Positions 9,020 to 17,899 of a DNA stretch of 64,000 bases are shown in pieces (the stretch's first letter is position 1; every line of letters starts with the position of its first letter). The DNA is from JANNBN01 sp031430595. GTDB lineage: Bacteria > Actinomycetota > Acidimicrobiia > Acidimicrobiales > JANYDT01. A program made the position numbers and the translations under genes. The stretch spans positions 124,001 through 188,000 of the forward strand of contig JANPBU010000028.1 in the NCBI GenBank assembly GCA_031430595.1, written 5' to 3'. Under the pieces are notes generated by a model. That model was given only the letters and a program-made list of their open reading frames with translations, made no database searches and was not told where the DNA came from.

Positions 9020-9835
9020 GTGCCTGAAGGACATACCATTCACCGACTCGCGCTCGACCACACGAAAGACCTGGTGGGAAAAGCCCTCGAAGTATCATCG
9101 CCTCAGGGTCGAGTTACTGAGGGGGCGGCACTGGTCAGCGGCAGTGTGCTTAAGAAGGTAGATCCGTACGGAAAGCACCTGTTCTATAGGTTTGGCCATG
9201 CCGACGCGTCGAAGGCAACGTCTATCCATGTGCACTTAGGGTTGTTCGGAAAATTTCGTCGTTTTGCGACGCCCGCCGAAGTACCGAGAGACACGACCCG
9301 GCTTCGTATGGTTGGGTCAAAATGGACAGTTGACCTTGTGGGCCCAACCGACTGTCGAATCGTAACGCCCGATGAAGAACAGGTGATCAGAGACCGACTC
9401 GGGCCAGACCCCATCCGTGACGATGCTGACCCCGAAGTTGCTTTCGCCCGTCTTTCCAAGAAACGAATTCCAGTTGGGGCGGCGCTGCTTGATCAGAAGG
9501 TGATGGCCGGGGTCGGGAATGTGTACCGTGCCGAAGCTCTCTTCGTGCATGGTATTCACCCGTCTCGCGCCGCAAACGAGGTGACCCGATGGGAATTTGA
9601 TGCGCTGTGGGCCACGATCGTTGCGATGTTGCGTCAAGGTGTCATCGACAAACGAATCATCACCGTTGCCGAAGAAGAACTCGAATACTTCGGTCAGCCT
9701 CGCAAAAAGCTGAGGGGCAAAGAAGCGGTGTACGTATACAAAAAGGATAACTGTTTGCGGTGCGACACTGAAATTGATCGCTGGGATATGGCTGGGCGTT
9801 GGGCATACGCCTGCCCAACCTGCCAGCCCCGGTAG
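9020..9835 (+). CDS. Endonuclease VIII / formamidopyrimidine-DNA glycosylase family (Nei-like)
   Basis: A 271-residue base-excision-repair glycosylase/AP lyase. I chose GTG 9020 because maturation must expose the catalytic Pro2-Glu3 (mature PEGHTIHRLA), although the frame extends further upstream. The helix-two-turn-helix region KVMAGVGNVYRAEALF near 160 and a C-terminal zinc finger (CLRC ... CPTC) are present. PEGHTIHR resembles the actinobacterial Nei1 group, which removes oxidised pyrimidines. The preceding 233 bp hold no gene I can support. Confidence 0.9.
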   Translation: MPEGHTIHRLALDHTKDLVGKALEVSSPQGRVTEGAALVSGSVLKKVDPYGKHLFYRFGHADASKATSIHVHLGLFGKFRRFATPAEVPRDTTRLRMVGSKWTVDLVGPTDCRIVTPDEEQVIRDRLGPDPIRDDADPEVAFARLSKKRIPVGAALLDQKVMAGVGNVYRAEALFVHGIHPSRAANEVTRWEFDALWATIVAMLRQGVIDKRIITVAEEELEYFGQPRKKLRGKEAVYVYKKDNCLRCDTEIDRWDMAGRWAYACPTCQPR

Positions 9836-9845
9836 CATTTTCGTC

Positions 9846-11252
9846 ATGCCCGACTGGACGTACCTACCGCTTCGTCGCATCACCGCGACGACCTTAGGTA
9901 TCCGGCGTAGCCAGCGTTTTGCTCTCGCAGTAGTCAGTGGTGTGGCGCGTGTACCTGGCGGAACTCATGTTGTTCGGGCCATGGACTACACCCACCGTCA
10001 TCCTGAAGCGTTGAGCGAAGTAAGCGGGTTGGCCTACTATTCGCCGGTCGGGGTTGTCATAAGTGGGCTTACAACCAGCAGTCGTGATGCCCTTTTGGCG
10101 ATGGGGTTCGGTTTCGTTACTTCAGTTCCTCCTTCAGGCGCTGTTGAGGTACCGGGCTCGACGATCGAGAGCATTCTTGAAGCTCTCGACAGTGGGGCTC
10201 AACTTGTGTTGGTGAACAACCCAGTGATCGAACTCGGGCCCTGCGTGGCGCAACGAGTCAACGAAGTTCTGGCACAACGCAAGCGCGTCGAACGAAGCAC
10301 AAACGTCGGGGAGTTGGGTGTTGAGCGGGTCAGCCTGGTTCGATTCTGGACCTGGCCAGCGTGGGTTTGGGCCCTGTGGCTAGGGATCGCCATGGTCTGC
10401 GCTGGTATCGGTGCCGCCATCATCTCACTTGGCCCGGTGTTGCTTGGTTACGACGTCAACTTCCTTCGAGCAAACGTGAGCGATCTGCGTGCGGTCAACG
10501 ATCAGCTCGTTCCTTTCATCCAGCACGACCGAATCACTATGGCCGGATGCATGATGGCTATCGGAATGAACGACATTGGGATGGCGCTCGGAATTCGTCG
10601 CGGTTGGCGGTGGGCTCGTGCCAATTTTGCCATCGCCGGTGCGGTTGGCTTTCCGACGTTCTTTTTGTTTCTTGGCTACCGCTTTCTTGACCCACTCCAT
10701 CTGGCAGTTGCGGTTGGGTTTTTTCCGCTGTACCTCTTGGGGGTGTTTGGGCGCAAAGTGCCACCGACTTGGCGGGTTCCGGTAAAGATCGATGAGGCTT
10801 CCCGGCGGCGTGCGGTCGTTGGTCAATTGATCATGGTTTCCGTTGCTCTTGGTGTACTTTTCGCCGGTGTCTACATCATGGTTATTGGGCTAACAGATGT
10901 ACTCATACCTTCTGATCGTGCGTATCTCAATGGTTCGCAAGCTGCCTTCACCGGTGCGCTCGACGGCCGGTTGTTGCGGTTTATAGCTCATGATCGCGCC
11001 GGGTTCGGTGGGGCACTGACTTCGCTTGGTGCCGGAATTCTTGGAACGATTCTCTGGGGATGGCGGGCAGGGGAACGGTCTACGTTCTGGGCGCTGCTTG
11101 CTGCATCAACGTGTGGGTTGGGCGCGGCTCTGGCGGTCCATTGGTCTGTCGGATACACCGATGTGTTTCACCTTCTGCCGGTTTACCTTGCGGTACCGCT
11201 TGTCGGCGTCGCCTTACTGCTCAGCCGTGAATGGTTCTTCCGTAAAGTTTAG
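9846..11252 (+). CDS. Membrane protein with a dihydroorotate-dehydrogenase-like N-terminal segment
   Basis: A 468-residue protein. The first about 130 residues (MPDWTYLPLRRITATTLGIR, then GLAYYSPVGVVISGLT) resemble the N-terminus of proteins annotated as dihydroorotate dehydrogenase, but too little of the flavin barrel is present for an enzyme. The rest is a polytopic membrane region with two copies of an acidic/basic loop (FIQHDRITMAG near 220 and FIAHDRAGFGG near 382), suggesting an internal duplication. Function is unknown. ATG 9846 starts just after the Nei stop. It converges on the truncated luciferase-like gene. Confidence 0.6.
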   Translation: MPDWTYLPLRRITATTLGIRRSQRFALAVVSGVARVPGGTHVVRAMDYTHRHPEALSEVSGLAYYSPVGVVISGLTTSSRDALLAMGFGFVTSVPPSGAVEVPGSTIESILEALDSGAQLVLVNNPVIELGPCVAQRVNEVLAQRKRVERSTNVGELGVERVSLVRFWTWPAWVWALWLGIAMVCAGIGAAIISLGPVLLGYDVNFLRANVSDLRAVNDQLVPFIQHDRITMAGCMMAIGMNDIGMALGIRRGWRWARANFAIAGAVGFPTFFLFLGYRFLDPLHLAVAVGFFPLYLLGVFGRKVPPTWRVPVKIDEASRRRAVVGQLIMVSVALGVLFAGVYIMVIGLTDVLIPSDRAYLNGSQAAFTGALDGRLLRFIAHDRAGFGGALTSLGAGILGTILWGWRAGERSTFWALLAASTCGLGAALAVHWSVGYTDVFHLLPVYLAVPLVGVALLLSREWFFRKV

Positions 11253-11261
11253 GCTGAACCT

Positions 11262-11711
11262 TCAGAGCTTGCGGGCCTCTGGAACGACTTCATGCAGGTA
11301 CGCATCGAGGGCATCGCAATCCCAGGGGGCTCGTAGGGCAATATTGATACCCTGAGCTTCGGCTGCTTTGTAAGCACGAATACGTTCGATGGCATCGTCG
11401 GGGGTGCCGATCAAACCACCACCAACCACCCGATCAAAAGCCGGGGCCCACTCGGCTTTGAGTTTTCCGATTTCGGCATCAGCACACAACACCAAACAAC
11501 CGATCTGAGCCCGCTCAGTAGAAGCAGCAAGAGCACCAAGCACAGTTAGTGCTTCAAAATGATCCAACGTTCCGCCGGCCGGTGGGGCTTCGTAGAGATG
11601 ATCCCAACATGAAATCCAGTCGAGATGTTCATCGAAATGCCGCCACGCTGATCGCATCTCGGTCATACTCATATTTTGTTGACCGACATGAACCCCAAGA
11701 CTTAGTGACAT
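11262..11711 (-). CDS. Internally deleted luciferase-like (F420-dependent LLM) oxidoreductase
   Basis: The 149-residue product starts like a normal LLM-class F420 oxidoreductase (MSLSLGVHVGQQNMSMTEMR, WDHLYEAPPAGGT) and finishes like one (GGGLIGTPDDAIERI, then INIALRAPWDCDALDAYL). The two halves meet after IGCLVLC near residue 75. Full-length relatives are about 300 residues, so roughly half of the barrel is missing without a frame change. It is probably a non-functional deletion derivative that is still translatable. Confidence 0.7.
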   Translation of the reverse strand: MSLSLGVHVGQQNMSMTEMRSAWRHFDEHLDWISCWDHLYEAPPAGGTLDHFEALTVLGALAASTERAQIGCLVLCADAEIGKLKAEWAPAFDRVVGGGLIGTPDDAIERIRAYKAAEAQGINIALRAPWDCDALDAYLHEVVPEARKL

Positions 11712-11839
11712 ACCCCTTGCTTAGGCGGTAGTGGTGGTCGACGCAATTCTGCCGCCGTACGCGATGGTTTGCGGCCAGCAAGGCCCATGCGCAGTTCTGA
11801 ACTTGGAAAAGGTTCCCGGGTTTAGGGCAACATAGGGGA

Positions 11840-12646
11840 GTGACAGATCGCGTGACGTTCGAAGCATTCCAACATATTCGCTTCGAACGCATGGGGCACG
11901 TACTCATCGTAACTATCTCGCATGCAACGAGCCCCATGAATGCAGTCGATGAAGAGCTACATTCTGAATTAGCGAGCCTGATGGCCCTACTGAAGCGAGA
12001 GTCACATGCCCGTGCCGTTGTGCTTACTGGCGAAGGAGCAGCGTTTTGTGCGGGCGGGGATTTTGCTTGGTTTCCGCAACTTCGGACTGTTGAAGCGATT
12101 GAGCATCTTCGCAAAGACGCCAAGGCGATTATTTGGGATCTTCTTGATGTGCCTATTCCGATCATCTGCGCGCTGAATGGTCATGCCGTGGGCCTGGGGG
12201 CTTCGATTGCGTTGCTGTGCGACTCGATCGTGATGTCGACCACGGCACGTATTGGTGACCCCCATGTTCGAGTTGGGTTGGTGGCCGGCGATGGCGGAAC
12301 TGCGATTTGGCCCCTTGCTCTTGGGCCAGCACTCGCCAAGCGTTATCTGCTTACCGGTGATCAACTCGATGCTGACACGTGCCTTCGGCTCGGCCTGGTT
12401 ACTGACCTTGCTGGCCCTGACGACCTCATGACCGTTGCGATGGCTCTCGCAAACAAAATGGCCTCGATGCCGCCGCTTGCAGTTCAATATACAAAGCAAG
12501 CCGTAAATCAGCAGGTTAAGACGGCTCTCATGCAGTCGTTTGATATAGCTACGGCTTTTGAGCTGGTAACGCTGCTCTCTGCCGACCATGTTGAAGCAGT
12601 AAGTGCAATTACGGAAAAACGCAACCCAATGTTTGAAGGACGATAA
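11840..12646 (+). CDS. Enoyl-CoA hydratase/isomerase family protein
   Basis: A 268-residue crotonase-fold protein. The oxyanion-hole segments GEGAAFCAGGDFAWF near 62 and ALNGHAVGLGASIALLCD near 112 are clear, and DPHVRVGLVAGDGG matches the active-site region. It hydrates or isomerises an acyl-CoA; the exact substrate is unknown. The start is GTG at 11840. Its TAA overlaps the ATG of the nitroreductase by one base (TAATG), indicating a two-gene operon. Confidence 0.88.
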   Translation: MTDRVTFEAFQHIRFERMGHVLIVTISHATSPMNAVDEELHSELASLMALLKRESHARAVVLTGEGAAFCAGGDFAWFPQLRTVEAIEHLRKDAKAIIWDLLDVPIPIICALNGHAVGLGASIALLCDSIVMSTTARIGDPHVRVGLVAGDGGTAIWPLALGPALAKRYLLTGDQLDADTCLRLGLVTDLAGPDDLMTVAMALANKMASMPPLAVQYTKQAVNQQVKTALMQSFDIATAFELVTLLSADHVEAVSAITEKRNPMFEGR

Positions 12647-13320
12647 TGACCGACGAAATTCAGCTACTTGACGGAATCATGACGCTGCGTGCGTTGCGTC
12701 GACTCAAGCCCGACCCGATTGACGTTAAAACCATTTGGAAAATTCTTGCTGCGGGCAACCAAGCCCCGAGTGGTGGCAATATTCAACCGTGGCAGTTTTT
12801 GGTTGTCGACGACCCGGGGGTTAAGGCCCCACTTGGTGACATGTACCGGACTGCCTATGCTCGCTACGAGGCGGCGTTATTGCCTGGTCGTCGTCCGGGG
12901 AAAACTGAGGCTGATGATCGAGCATGGCAGCGAACCATTGATGCGTCTCGGCACCTCGCCGAAAACTTTCATGAAGCCCCAATCATTGTGTTTGTGCTGG
13001 GCGCGAACATTGATCTGACGATTACTGATGAACATGGGCCGCTCGACATCGGCTCAGTACTTGGCTCAATTTTTCCGTCGGTACAAAACCTTATGCTTGC
13101 CGCGAGAAGCTTCGGGATCGGATGCGCACTCACAACTGTGCTTCGTATCGACCAGGCCGCCACGAAGGAACTACTTGGGGTGCCCGAACGTTGGCAGGTT
13201 ATAGCCGCGATTCCGATGGGATACCCGGAAGGGAAGTTTGGTGTTGCCCCGCGTAAGCCGGTTGAACGAGTCACCCATTGGAATCACTTTGGTGAACTAC
13301 GAACCCGTGACGACGGGTAA
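12646..13320 (+). CDS. Nitroreductase family protein
   Basis: A 224-residue FMN-dependent nitroreductase. The N-terminal RALRRLKPDPI and the FMN-contact motif APSGGNIQPWQF near 43 are present. The C-terminal half has the LMLAARSFGIGCALTT helix and the IPMGYPEGKFG terminal motif. It is translationally coupled to the upstream enoyl-CoA hydratase, so its substrate may be a CoA-linked or aromatic metabolite; this is only inference. Confidence 0.87.
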   Translation: MTDEIQLLDGIMTLRALRRLKPDPIDVKTIWKILAAGNQAPSGGNIQPWQFLVVDDPGVKAPLGDMYRTAYARYEAALLPGRRPGKTEADDRAWQRTIDASRHLAENFHEAPIIVFVLGANIDLTITDEHGPLDIGSVLGSIFPSVQNLMLAARSFGIGCALTTVLRIDQAATKELLGVPERWQVIAAIPMGYPEGKFGVAPRKPVERVTHWNHFGELRTRDDG

Positions 13321-13333
13321 ATACGTCGTGCGG

Positions 13334-14254
13334 CTAGTAACCGACTGACCGATCGACCAGATAGAGCGGAGTGTTTCCGTTAGCCATCCGGTGGATATTT
13401 TCGACGATGACTGGCAGGCAAGTTTCTGGGAGCGATTCAGCCGCGATGTGGGGTGTAACGGTCACCCGGGGATGGGTCCAATACGGATCGTCGGTTGGCA
13501 AGGGTTCAACATTGAATACATCGAGCACAGCGTGGCGAAGGTGGCCTGAATCGAGGGCTGAAATAAGGTCTTCGTCAATGAGGTGCGCCCCTCTGCCCAC
13601 ATTGATCAGCACAGCACCCAGAGGGAGTTTCGAGAACGTCTGCGCACAAAGTATGCCGCGGGTCGAGTCGGTGAGGGGCAGCAGATTCACCAAAATGTCA
13701 GCCTGCCTTAAAACGTTTTCGAGGTCAGTACTCACGATCACGTCTTCAACCGGGCGGCCGTGTCGACTAAACCCGATCACTCGAAACCCGACAGAAATCA
13801 AACCAACCGAAGCGGCCTGCCCAAGTTCGCCGAGACCCAAGATCGCAACAGTCGTTTGGCTGGTGGGCTTTTGACGATGCGACTTCCACACACCCGCTGC
13901 GCTATACCGGGCGTATACGTCGAGCTGGCGATGAGCGGCTAGCGCGTGAATCAAGACTGTTTCAGCCATCGAGGCCGGCATCGATGGGTCGACCATTCGG
14001 GCAATCGCAATTGAATGGTCGATGGTCGAGTCTTCAAGTAACCGATCTACCCCCATCCACGTCGATTGGATAAGTCGTAGGTTTGCATACGGTGCGAACG
14101 AATGATCACCAATCCAACCGACGACGGCAATATCTATCTCAGCTGGATTGTGCGACTCGCGGCTATCGATGATGACGTGCTCTGGTAAAGCTTCGCGTAT
14201 GGGTTCGCACCAACGAGCTGTCGAAAGATTCGGGGTAACTAAGACGACACGCAC
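13334..14254 (-). CDS. D-2-hydroxyacid dehydrogenase, glyoxylate/hydroxypyruvate reductase A-like
   Basis: A 306-residue NAD(P)-dependent dehydrogenase. The Rossmann motif ILGLGELGQAASVGL lies near 140. The catalytic triad sits in NVGRGAHLID (Arg, near 225), DVFNVEPLP (Glu) and TPHIAAES (His). The GhrA-like subgroup reduces glyoxylate or hydroxypyruvate. In a C1/glycine-metabolising organism this could serve serine-cycle-type intermediates, but no neighbour supports that. It lies 9 bp from the upstream Ddn-like gene on the same strand. Confidence 0.85.
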   Translation of the reverse strand: MRVVLVTPNLSTARWCEPIREALPEHVIIDSRESHNPAEIDIAVVGWIGDHSFAPYANLRLIQSTWMGVDRLLEDSTIDHSIAIARMVDPSMPASMAETVLIHALAAHRQLDVYARYSAAGVWKSHRQKPTSQTTVAILGLGELGQAASVGLISVGFRVIGFSRHGRPVEDVIVSTDLENVLRQADILVNLLPLTDSTRGILCAQTFSKLPLGAVLINVGRGAHLIDEDLISALDSGHLRHAVLDVFNVEPLPTDDPYWTHPRVTVTPHIAAESLPETCLPVIVENIHRMANGNTPLYLVDRSVGY

Positions 14255-14263
14255 GACCCAACC

Positions 14264-14755
14264 TTAGGACTGGCGACGAAGCAGCATCACCGGAATTTCT
14301 CTTCCGGCCGTACGCGATTGATAGGTGTCGTACCCGGCGTAGACCTTGGTTGCGATGTTCCACAGGCGGTCGCGTTCAGTACCCGTTGCGGTTGTCGCAA
14401 CGTAATTGCCACTTCGTCGGTGAGCGATTACTTGACACGCTGGGGTTTTTACAAGGTTGTGATACCAGGCCGGATGGCTGGTAGACCCACCCTTTGACCC
14501 GATAAGAATGATGTCATCACCGTCGAGTGCGTACACGAGCGGGGTCTCGCGTCGCTGAGCTGACTTTGCCCCGGTGTGTTGTAGTAGCAAAACTGATTGT
14601 CCGGGTAGCGAACTTAGGCGGCCCTTGCTCGCCTTGAGTAAAGGCGGATCAATTTTCGCTGAGATGTTGATGACAAACCAAGCCCCGGGCCGTGAAGCAA
14701 CAATACGGGTTACAACACCAAGAAGGCCAGGTGGGTAGTTTGTGGGTTTATCCAT
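14264..14755 (-). CDS. Deazaflavin (F420)-dependent nitroreductase family protein, Ddn-like
   Basis: A 163-residue split-barrel protein. Recognisable Ddn-family blocks are LLLQHTGAKSAQRRETPLVY near 57, HPAWYHNLVKTP near 95 and the C-terminal WNIATKVYAGYDTYQSRT. The family uses reduced F420 to reduce quinones or nitro compounds, often at the membrane. ATG 14755 is divergent from the lipoprotein gene. It probably forms an operon with the hydroxyacid dehydrogenase. Confidence 0.83.
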   Translation of the reverse strand: MDKPTNYPPGLLGVVTRIVASRPGAWFVINISAKIDPPLLKASKGRLSSLPGQSVLLLQHTGAKSAQRRETPLVYALDGDDIILIGSKGGSTSHPAWYHNLVKTPACQVIAHRRSGNYVATTATGTERDRLWNIATKVYAGYDTYQSRTAGREIPVMLLRRQS

Positions 14756-14772
14756 AGGTGTACGTTAGACAC

Positions 14773-15503
14773 ATGGTGAGACAACCTGTTGCCGCTGTCG
14801 CTAGTGGCCTCGTCGGTGTTTTGTTGGTCGGTGTTTTGTTGGTCGGTTGCTCGAACGGAACGCCGTCGTCGCCGGGTACCGTGCCCCAAACGAGTGCTGC
14901 GGTAATCGCTCTTCCAGTGACTACCCCATTTGTTGAAGCTGACGTGCCAAATCCGCCATCGGTAACATCTTCTGTGACGACTTCTGCCTCGGCCATCACG
15001 GCATCCGGTCGATTGGTGGCTGCGGCCCGAAAACAAATTGGTGTGACCGTTGGCTACGACCCGTCGTATGCTCGACTGGCGTATCCAGGCGGAGACGTTT
15101 CGTCGGCAACTGGTGTGTGTACAGATGTTTTGGTGCGAGCACTACGTGAACAGGGCATTGACCTACAAGAGCGAATTCACGTTGATATGGCGGCAAATTT
15201 TCAGGAGTACCCCAAATTTGGGGCCTCAAGGTGCCCGACACCAACATCGACCATCGGCGAGTTCCGAACATTGCCACCTACTTTTCGCGCCGTGGGTATG
15301 CGCTTGCGGTAACTCAAAACGCCGTGGACTATCAACCTGGCGACATTGTGTGGATCAAACTTCCCCTTGACCATACCGGCATTGTTAGTGACCGTACGAA
15401 AGACGGGAGGCCATTACTGATTCACAATGTCGGCAATGGAACGCAGGAAGAGGATGTGCTGTTTACTTGGAAAATCGTTGGACACTATCGAGTCTTGCGC
15501 TGA
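14773..15503 (+). pseudogene. DUF1287 lipoprotein, frameshifted
   Basis: A DUF1287 (NlpC-like fold) secreted lipoprotein split across two frames. The first part has a signal sequence ending in the lipobox LLVGC and the family core ARKQIGVTVGYDPSYARL and GVCTDVLVRALREQGIDL. It then misreads beyond about 15220. The continuation, WGLKVPDTNIDHRRVPN ... YQPGDIVWIKLP ... DHTGIVSD, is in another frame and ends at 15503. One base appears to be missing inside the 14-bp palindrome CCCCAAATTTGGGG at 15210-15223. It is either a recent pseudogene or an assembly error. ATG 14773 is preferred; GTG 14758 is possible. Confidence 0.8.
14815..14844 (+). repeat. 15-bp tandem duplication in signal-peptide region
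   Basis: Two perfect head-to-tail copies of GGTGTTTTGTTGGTC lengthen the hydrophobic core of the DUF1287 signal peptide (VLLVGVLLVG) without changing frame. Confidence 0.9.
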
Positions 15504-15524
15504 ACGGGCTAGCGCCCTGACTCC

Positions 15525-16748
15525 CTACGGGCTGAGACGTGACGTCGACGGTATGTGGTGAGCGGATCGCAGCGACCACACAAACGCCAACACCATCAAC
15601 ACTGCACCGACGATCCACAGGCCGCTGAGGCTTCGATCGAGGCCAACGCCGCCCATAACATTTGCGAAGCCAAATCCTCCTTGAAACATCATGGCTGCAA
15701 GACCGAAGTATCGACCGAGTAACGCTGGCGGGGCCAATTCGGCGGTGAGCGGATTTCTTACCGGCCCAAGGAAACATTCGGCCAGACCACCAAATGCTTG
15801 GGCTATGCCAATCATAAGTATCGCTACGGTGAGAGATCGGCCGACCGATGTCACTGCGAAGCCGAACGAGATTGCGAAAAGTGTGAACATCACACTCAGC
15901 GAACTCATTCGCTGTCTTCCTCTGACCGCTTTAGAAATTGGGATTTGGGCGAGTACCACCACCAACGCACCTAACAAGGTAAGCAAACCAACGGTTTGTT
16001 CACTTGCGCCTAGTCGCTTGACGAACGTGGTTGGCATGACCAAAAAGGCCAATCCGAAGGCGATGCCAGTAGCCAAGTCGAGTGGAAGAAGCCGAACAAA
16101 GAACCGGTTTGACAGAACTTCGCGGTAGCCACCGTTGGGTTTACCAACATCGCTTATGTGCTTGGCAGTCACCACAGGGTTTATAGTCGCAACAATTGCT
16201 ATGTACCCAAGGTAAGTGGCTGCGTTTGCTACAAACAAGATAGTAAACGTAGATGGGCGCTCAACATCGGCGATGAATCCCCCGATGCCTGCACCGAGAC
16301 CGGCTCCGATATTCAAGAGCACCCGCAACCAAGACGACATTGCTGGTCGGGCTTCAGGATCAACGATGACAGATGCGAAGGCCTGTTGTGCTGGAAACGA
16401 CATTCCGGCACAAAACCCGGTGAACATCGACATAACGAACGCGAGGGTGACTGTTCGGTTGGCCCCATAGGTTCCGAATGCAACCGCTGAAATCAGATTG
16501 GCTGCGATGAGTGCCCGCTTGGGCCCGATGTGATCTGATACCCAGCCCCCGAAGGTGGTTGTGAGCAGGGTAACGACCGTGCCTGCAGCAAGAATCCAAC
16601 CGGTTAAAGACCCTGAGTATTTTCGAACATCGTGGAGGTAGATGAACACGAAGGCAAACATCATGCCGTTACCCATCATATTGACGAGGGTGGCAACGAG
16701 ATAGCGCTGGACTCCGCGAGGTAATGACCGGAAACCGTGGCTACTCAC
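15525..16748 (-). CDS. MFS transporter (12-helix type)
   Basis: A 407-residue major facilitator. It contains the loop 2-3 motif GGWVSDHIGPKRAL near 66 and a central hydrophilic loop near residue 200. The substrate is unknown; the general form matches efflux permeases of actinobacteria. The start is GTG at 16748. It is convergent with the DUF1287 pseudogene and divergent from the GFA-family gene. Confidence 0.85.
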   Translation of the reverse strand: MSSHGFRSLPRGVQRYLVATLVNMMGNGMMFAFVFIYLHDVRKYSGSLTGWILAAGTVVTLLTTTFGGWVSDHIGPKRALIAANLISAVAFGTYGANRTVTLAFVMSMFTGFCAGMSFPAQQAFASVIVDPEARPAMSSWLRVLLNIGAGLGAGIGGFIADVERPSTFTILFVANAATYLGYIAIVATINPVVTAKHISDVGKPNGGYREVLSNRFFVRLLPLDLATGIAFGLAFLVMPTTFVKRLGASEQTVGLLTLLGALVVVLAQIPISKAVRGRQRMSSLSVMFTLFAISFGFAVTSVGRSLTVAILMIGIAQAFGGLAECFLGPVRNPLTAELAPPALLGRYFGLAAMMFQGGFGFANVMGGVGLDRSLSGLWIVGAVLMVLAFVWSLRSAHHIPSTSRLSP

Positions 16749-16828
16749 TCGAAGAGCCTAGGTGAACATAGGGACTTCGGGCCGGGCAATTCTTCGTACG
16801 GCAAGCGATGCAGGTTGATAATGTCACG

Positions 16829-17245
16829 ATGGCTGACAAGAAAAGGTCTCAGGGGTCAGGAGGCTGTCACTGCGAGGCGATTCGGTACAACGTGTCGGGG
16901 CCCCTTCGAAACGTAACGAATTGCCACAGTGACCGGTGCCGACGAATCACTGGGCAATTTATGGCTGCGTCTTCGGCCGCCATTGATGACCTTGAGGTAG
17001 TTGACGATCGGGGTGCCTTGCGTTGGTACGAACCGGCTTCGGGCGTCTATTACGGGTTTTGTCAGGTGTGTGGGTCGACGCTGTTTTGGCGCACAAACAA
17101 CAACCCTGCGTACTGGTCAATCGCTGCGGGAACTCTTGACCAACCAACTGGCCTCGTGACTGTCGACGCCTGGTTCGTGGCCGATGCGAGTGACTATCAC
17201 CGACTCGATTCTGAACTCATTCAGCATGCTTACGATGGAGGCTGA
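16829..17245 (+). CDS. GFA (CENP-V/glutathione-dependent formaldehyde-activating) family protein
   Basis: A 138-residue zinc protein. It has GGCHCEAIRY near 11, NCHSDRCRR near 32 and FCQVCGSTLFW near 80. The cysteine pattern is that of the GFA fold, with one usual cysteine of the second cluster read as Ser. Despite the historical name, formaldehyde activation is not established for most members. ATG 16829 is preferred over an in-frame ATG at 16808. It overlaps the convergent mazF by 29 bp. Confidence 0.83.
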   Translation: MADKKRSQGSGGCHCEAIRYNVSGPLRNVTNCHSDRCRRITGQFMAASSAAIDDLEVVDDRGALRWYEPASGVYYGFCQVCGSTLFWRTNNNPAYWSIAAGTLDQPTGLVTVDAWFVADASDYHRLDSELIQHAYDGG

Positions 17246-17612
17246 CTAGCGCCCGGCCCAACCTGGCCTTTGACGTTAGCGAACGGCGAAGGCCCAAAGA
17301 GATTGCTCCCATCAATTCGTCGTCAAACTGACCAAGTGGTTCAATAAGGTCGTATCTGTCAACCGTTGCGATTTGAGTCACGTTCACTACCGAAGCTTTT
17401 GGAAGACCAACAACCCCCATGGCGAGCACAACGTTTCCGGACGCAGCACCAAGCCGAAGGTTCGACGTTATAACAACAACAACGATGGTCGAGGTGGCGC
17501 TGCGGTTGTAAGTATCGGCCGATATCACGACCGCTGGACGAATCGGGCCCGGTTCAGAGCCACGCGGTTCGCCCAGGTCAACCCACCAGACCGACCCACG
17601 AACTATCACCAT
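17217..17612 (-). CDS. mazF: MazF/PemK family endoribonuclease toxin
   Basis: A full-length 131-residue MazF. The N-terminal strand RGSVWWVDLGEPRGSEPGPIR and RPAVVIS carries the conserved Arg/Pro active-site loop. TSNLRL and the GLPKASVVNVTQIATVDR block are also present. It should cleave mRNA at short motifs when released from its antitoxin. It follows the ribbon-helix-helix gene with a 7-nt overlap, the usual antitoxin-toxin order. Confidence 0.9.
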   Translation of the reverse strand: MVIVRGSVWWVDLGEPRGSEPGPIRPAVVISADTYNRSATSTIVVVVITSNLRLGAASGNVVLAMGVVGLPKASVVNVTQIATVDRYDLIEPLGQFDDELMGAISLGLRRSLTSKARLGRALVSLHRKHAE

Positions 17613-17833
17613 TCGGTTTTGGCAAAAACCCGGCGTGCCGCCGATTTTACAGAGGGTTCGATCTGGTCGACTTCTGTGTACACAGCAGCGAGCGACATGG
17701 TTATCTGGTGATCGTTGACCAGCAGAGCGCGCAGTGCGTTCGCATACAATTCGCTTCTGCTGACCCCGGTGCGATGGGCAAGATCTTCAGCGGCCTCGAA
17801 TACATCATTAGGGATGGACACTGCGGTCTTCAT
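17606..17833 (-). CDS. mazE: Ribbon-helix-helix antitoxin (MazE-like)
   Basis: A 75-residue protein. MKTAVSIPNDVFEAAEDLAH followed by GVSRSELYANALRALL is a ribbon-helix-helix DNA-binding domain. The C-terminal tail (TEVDQIEPSVKSAARRVF) would bind MazF. Such antitoxins bind their own promoter together with the toxin. It overlaps the toxin gene by 7 nt, so the two are translationally coupled. Confidence 0.88.
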   Translation of the reverse strand: MKTAVSIPNDVFEAAEDLAHRTGVSRSELYANALRALLVNDHQITMSLAAVYTEVDQIEPSVKSAARRVFAKTEW

Positions 17834-17899
17834 GCAGAAGAGTATTACCCCGGTAGGAAAGTGGGAGCAATCGGTGTCTGAAAATCAGTTCGCCATCGT

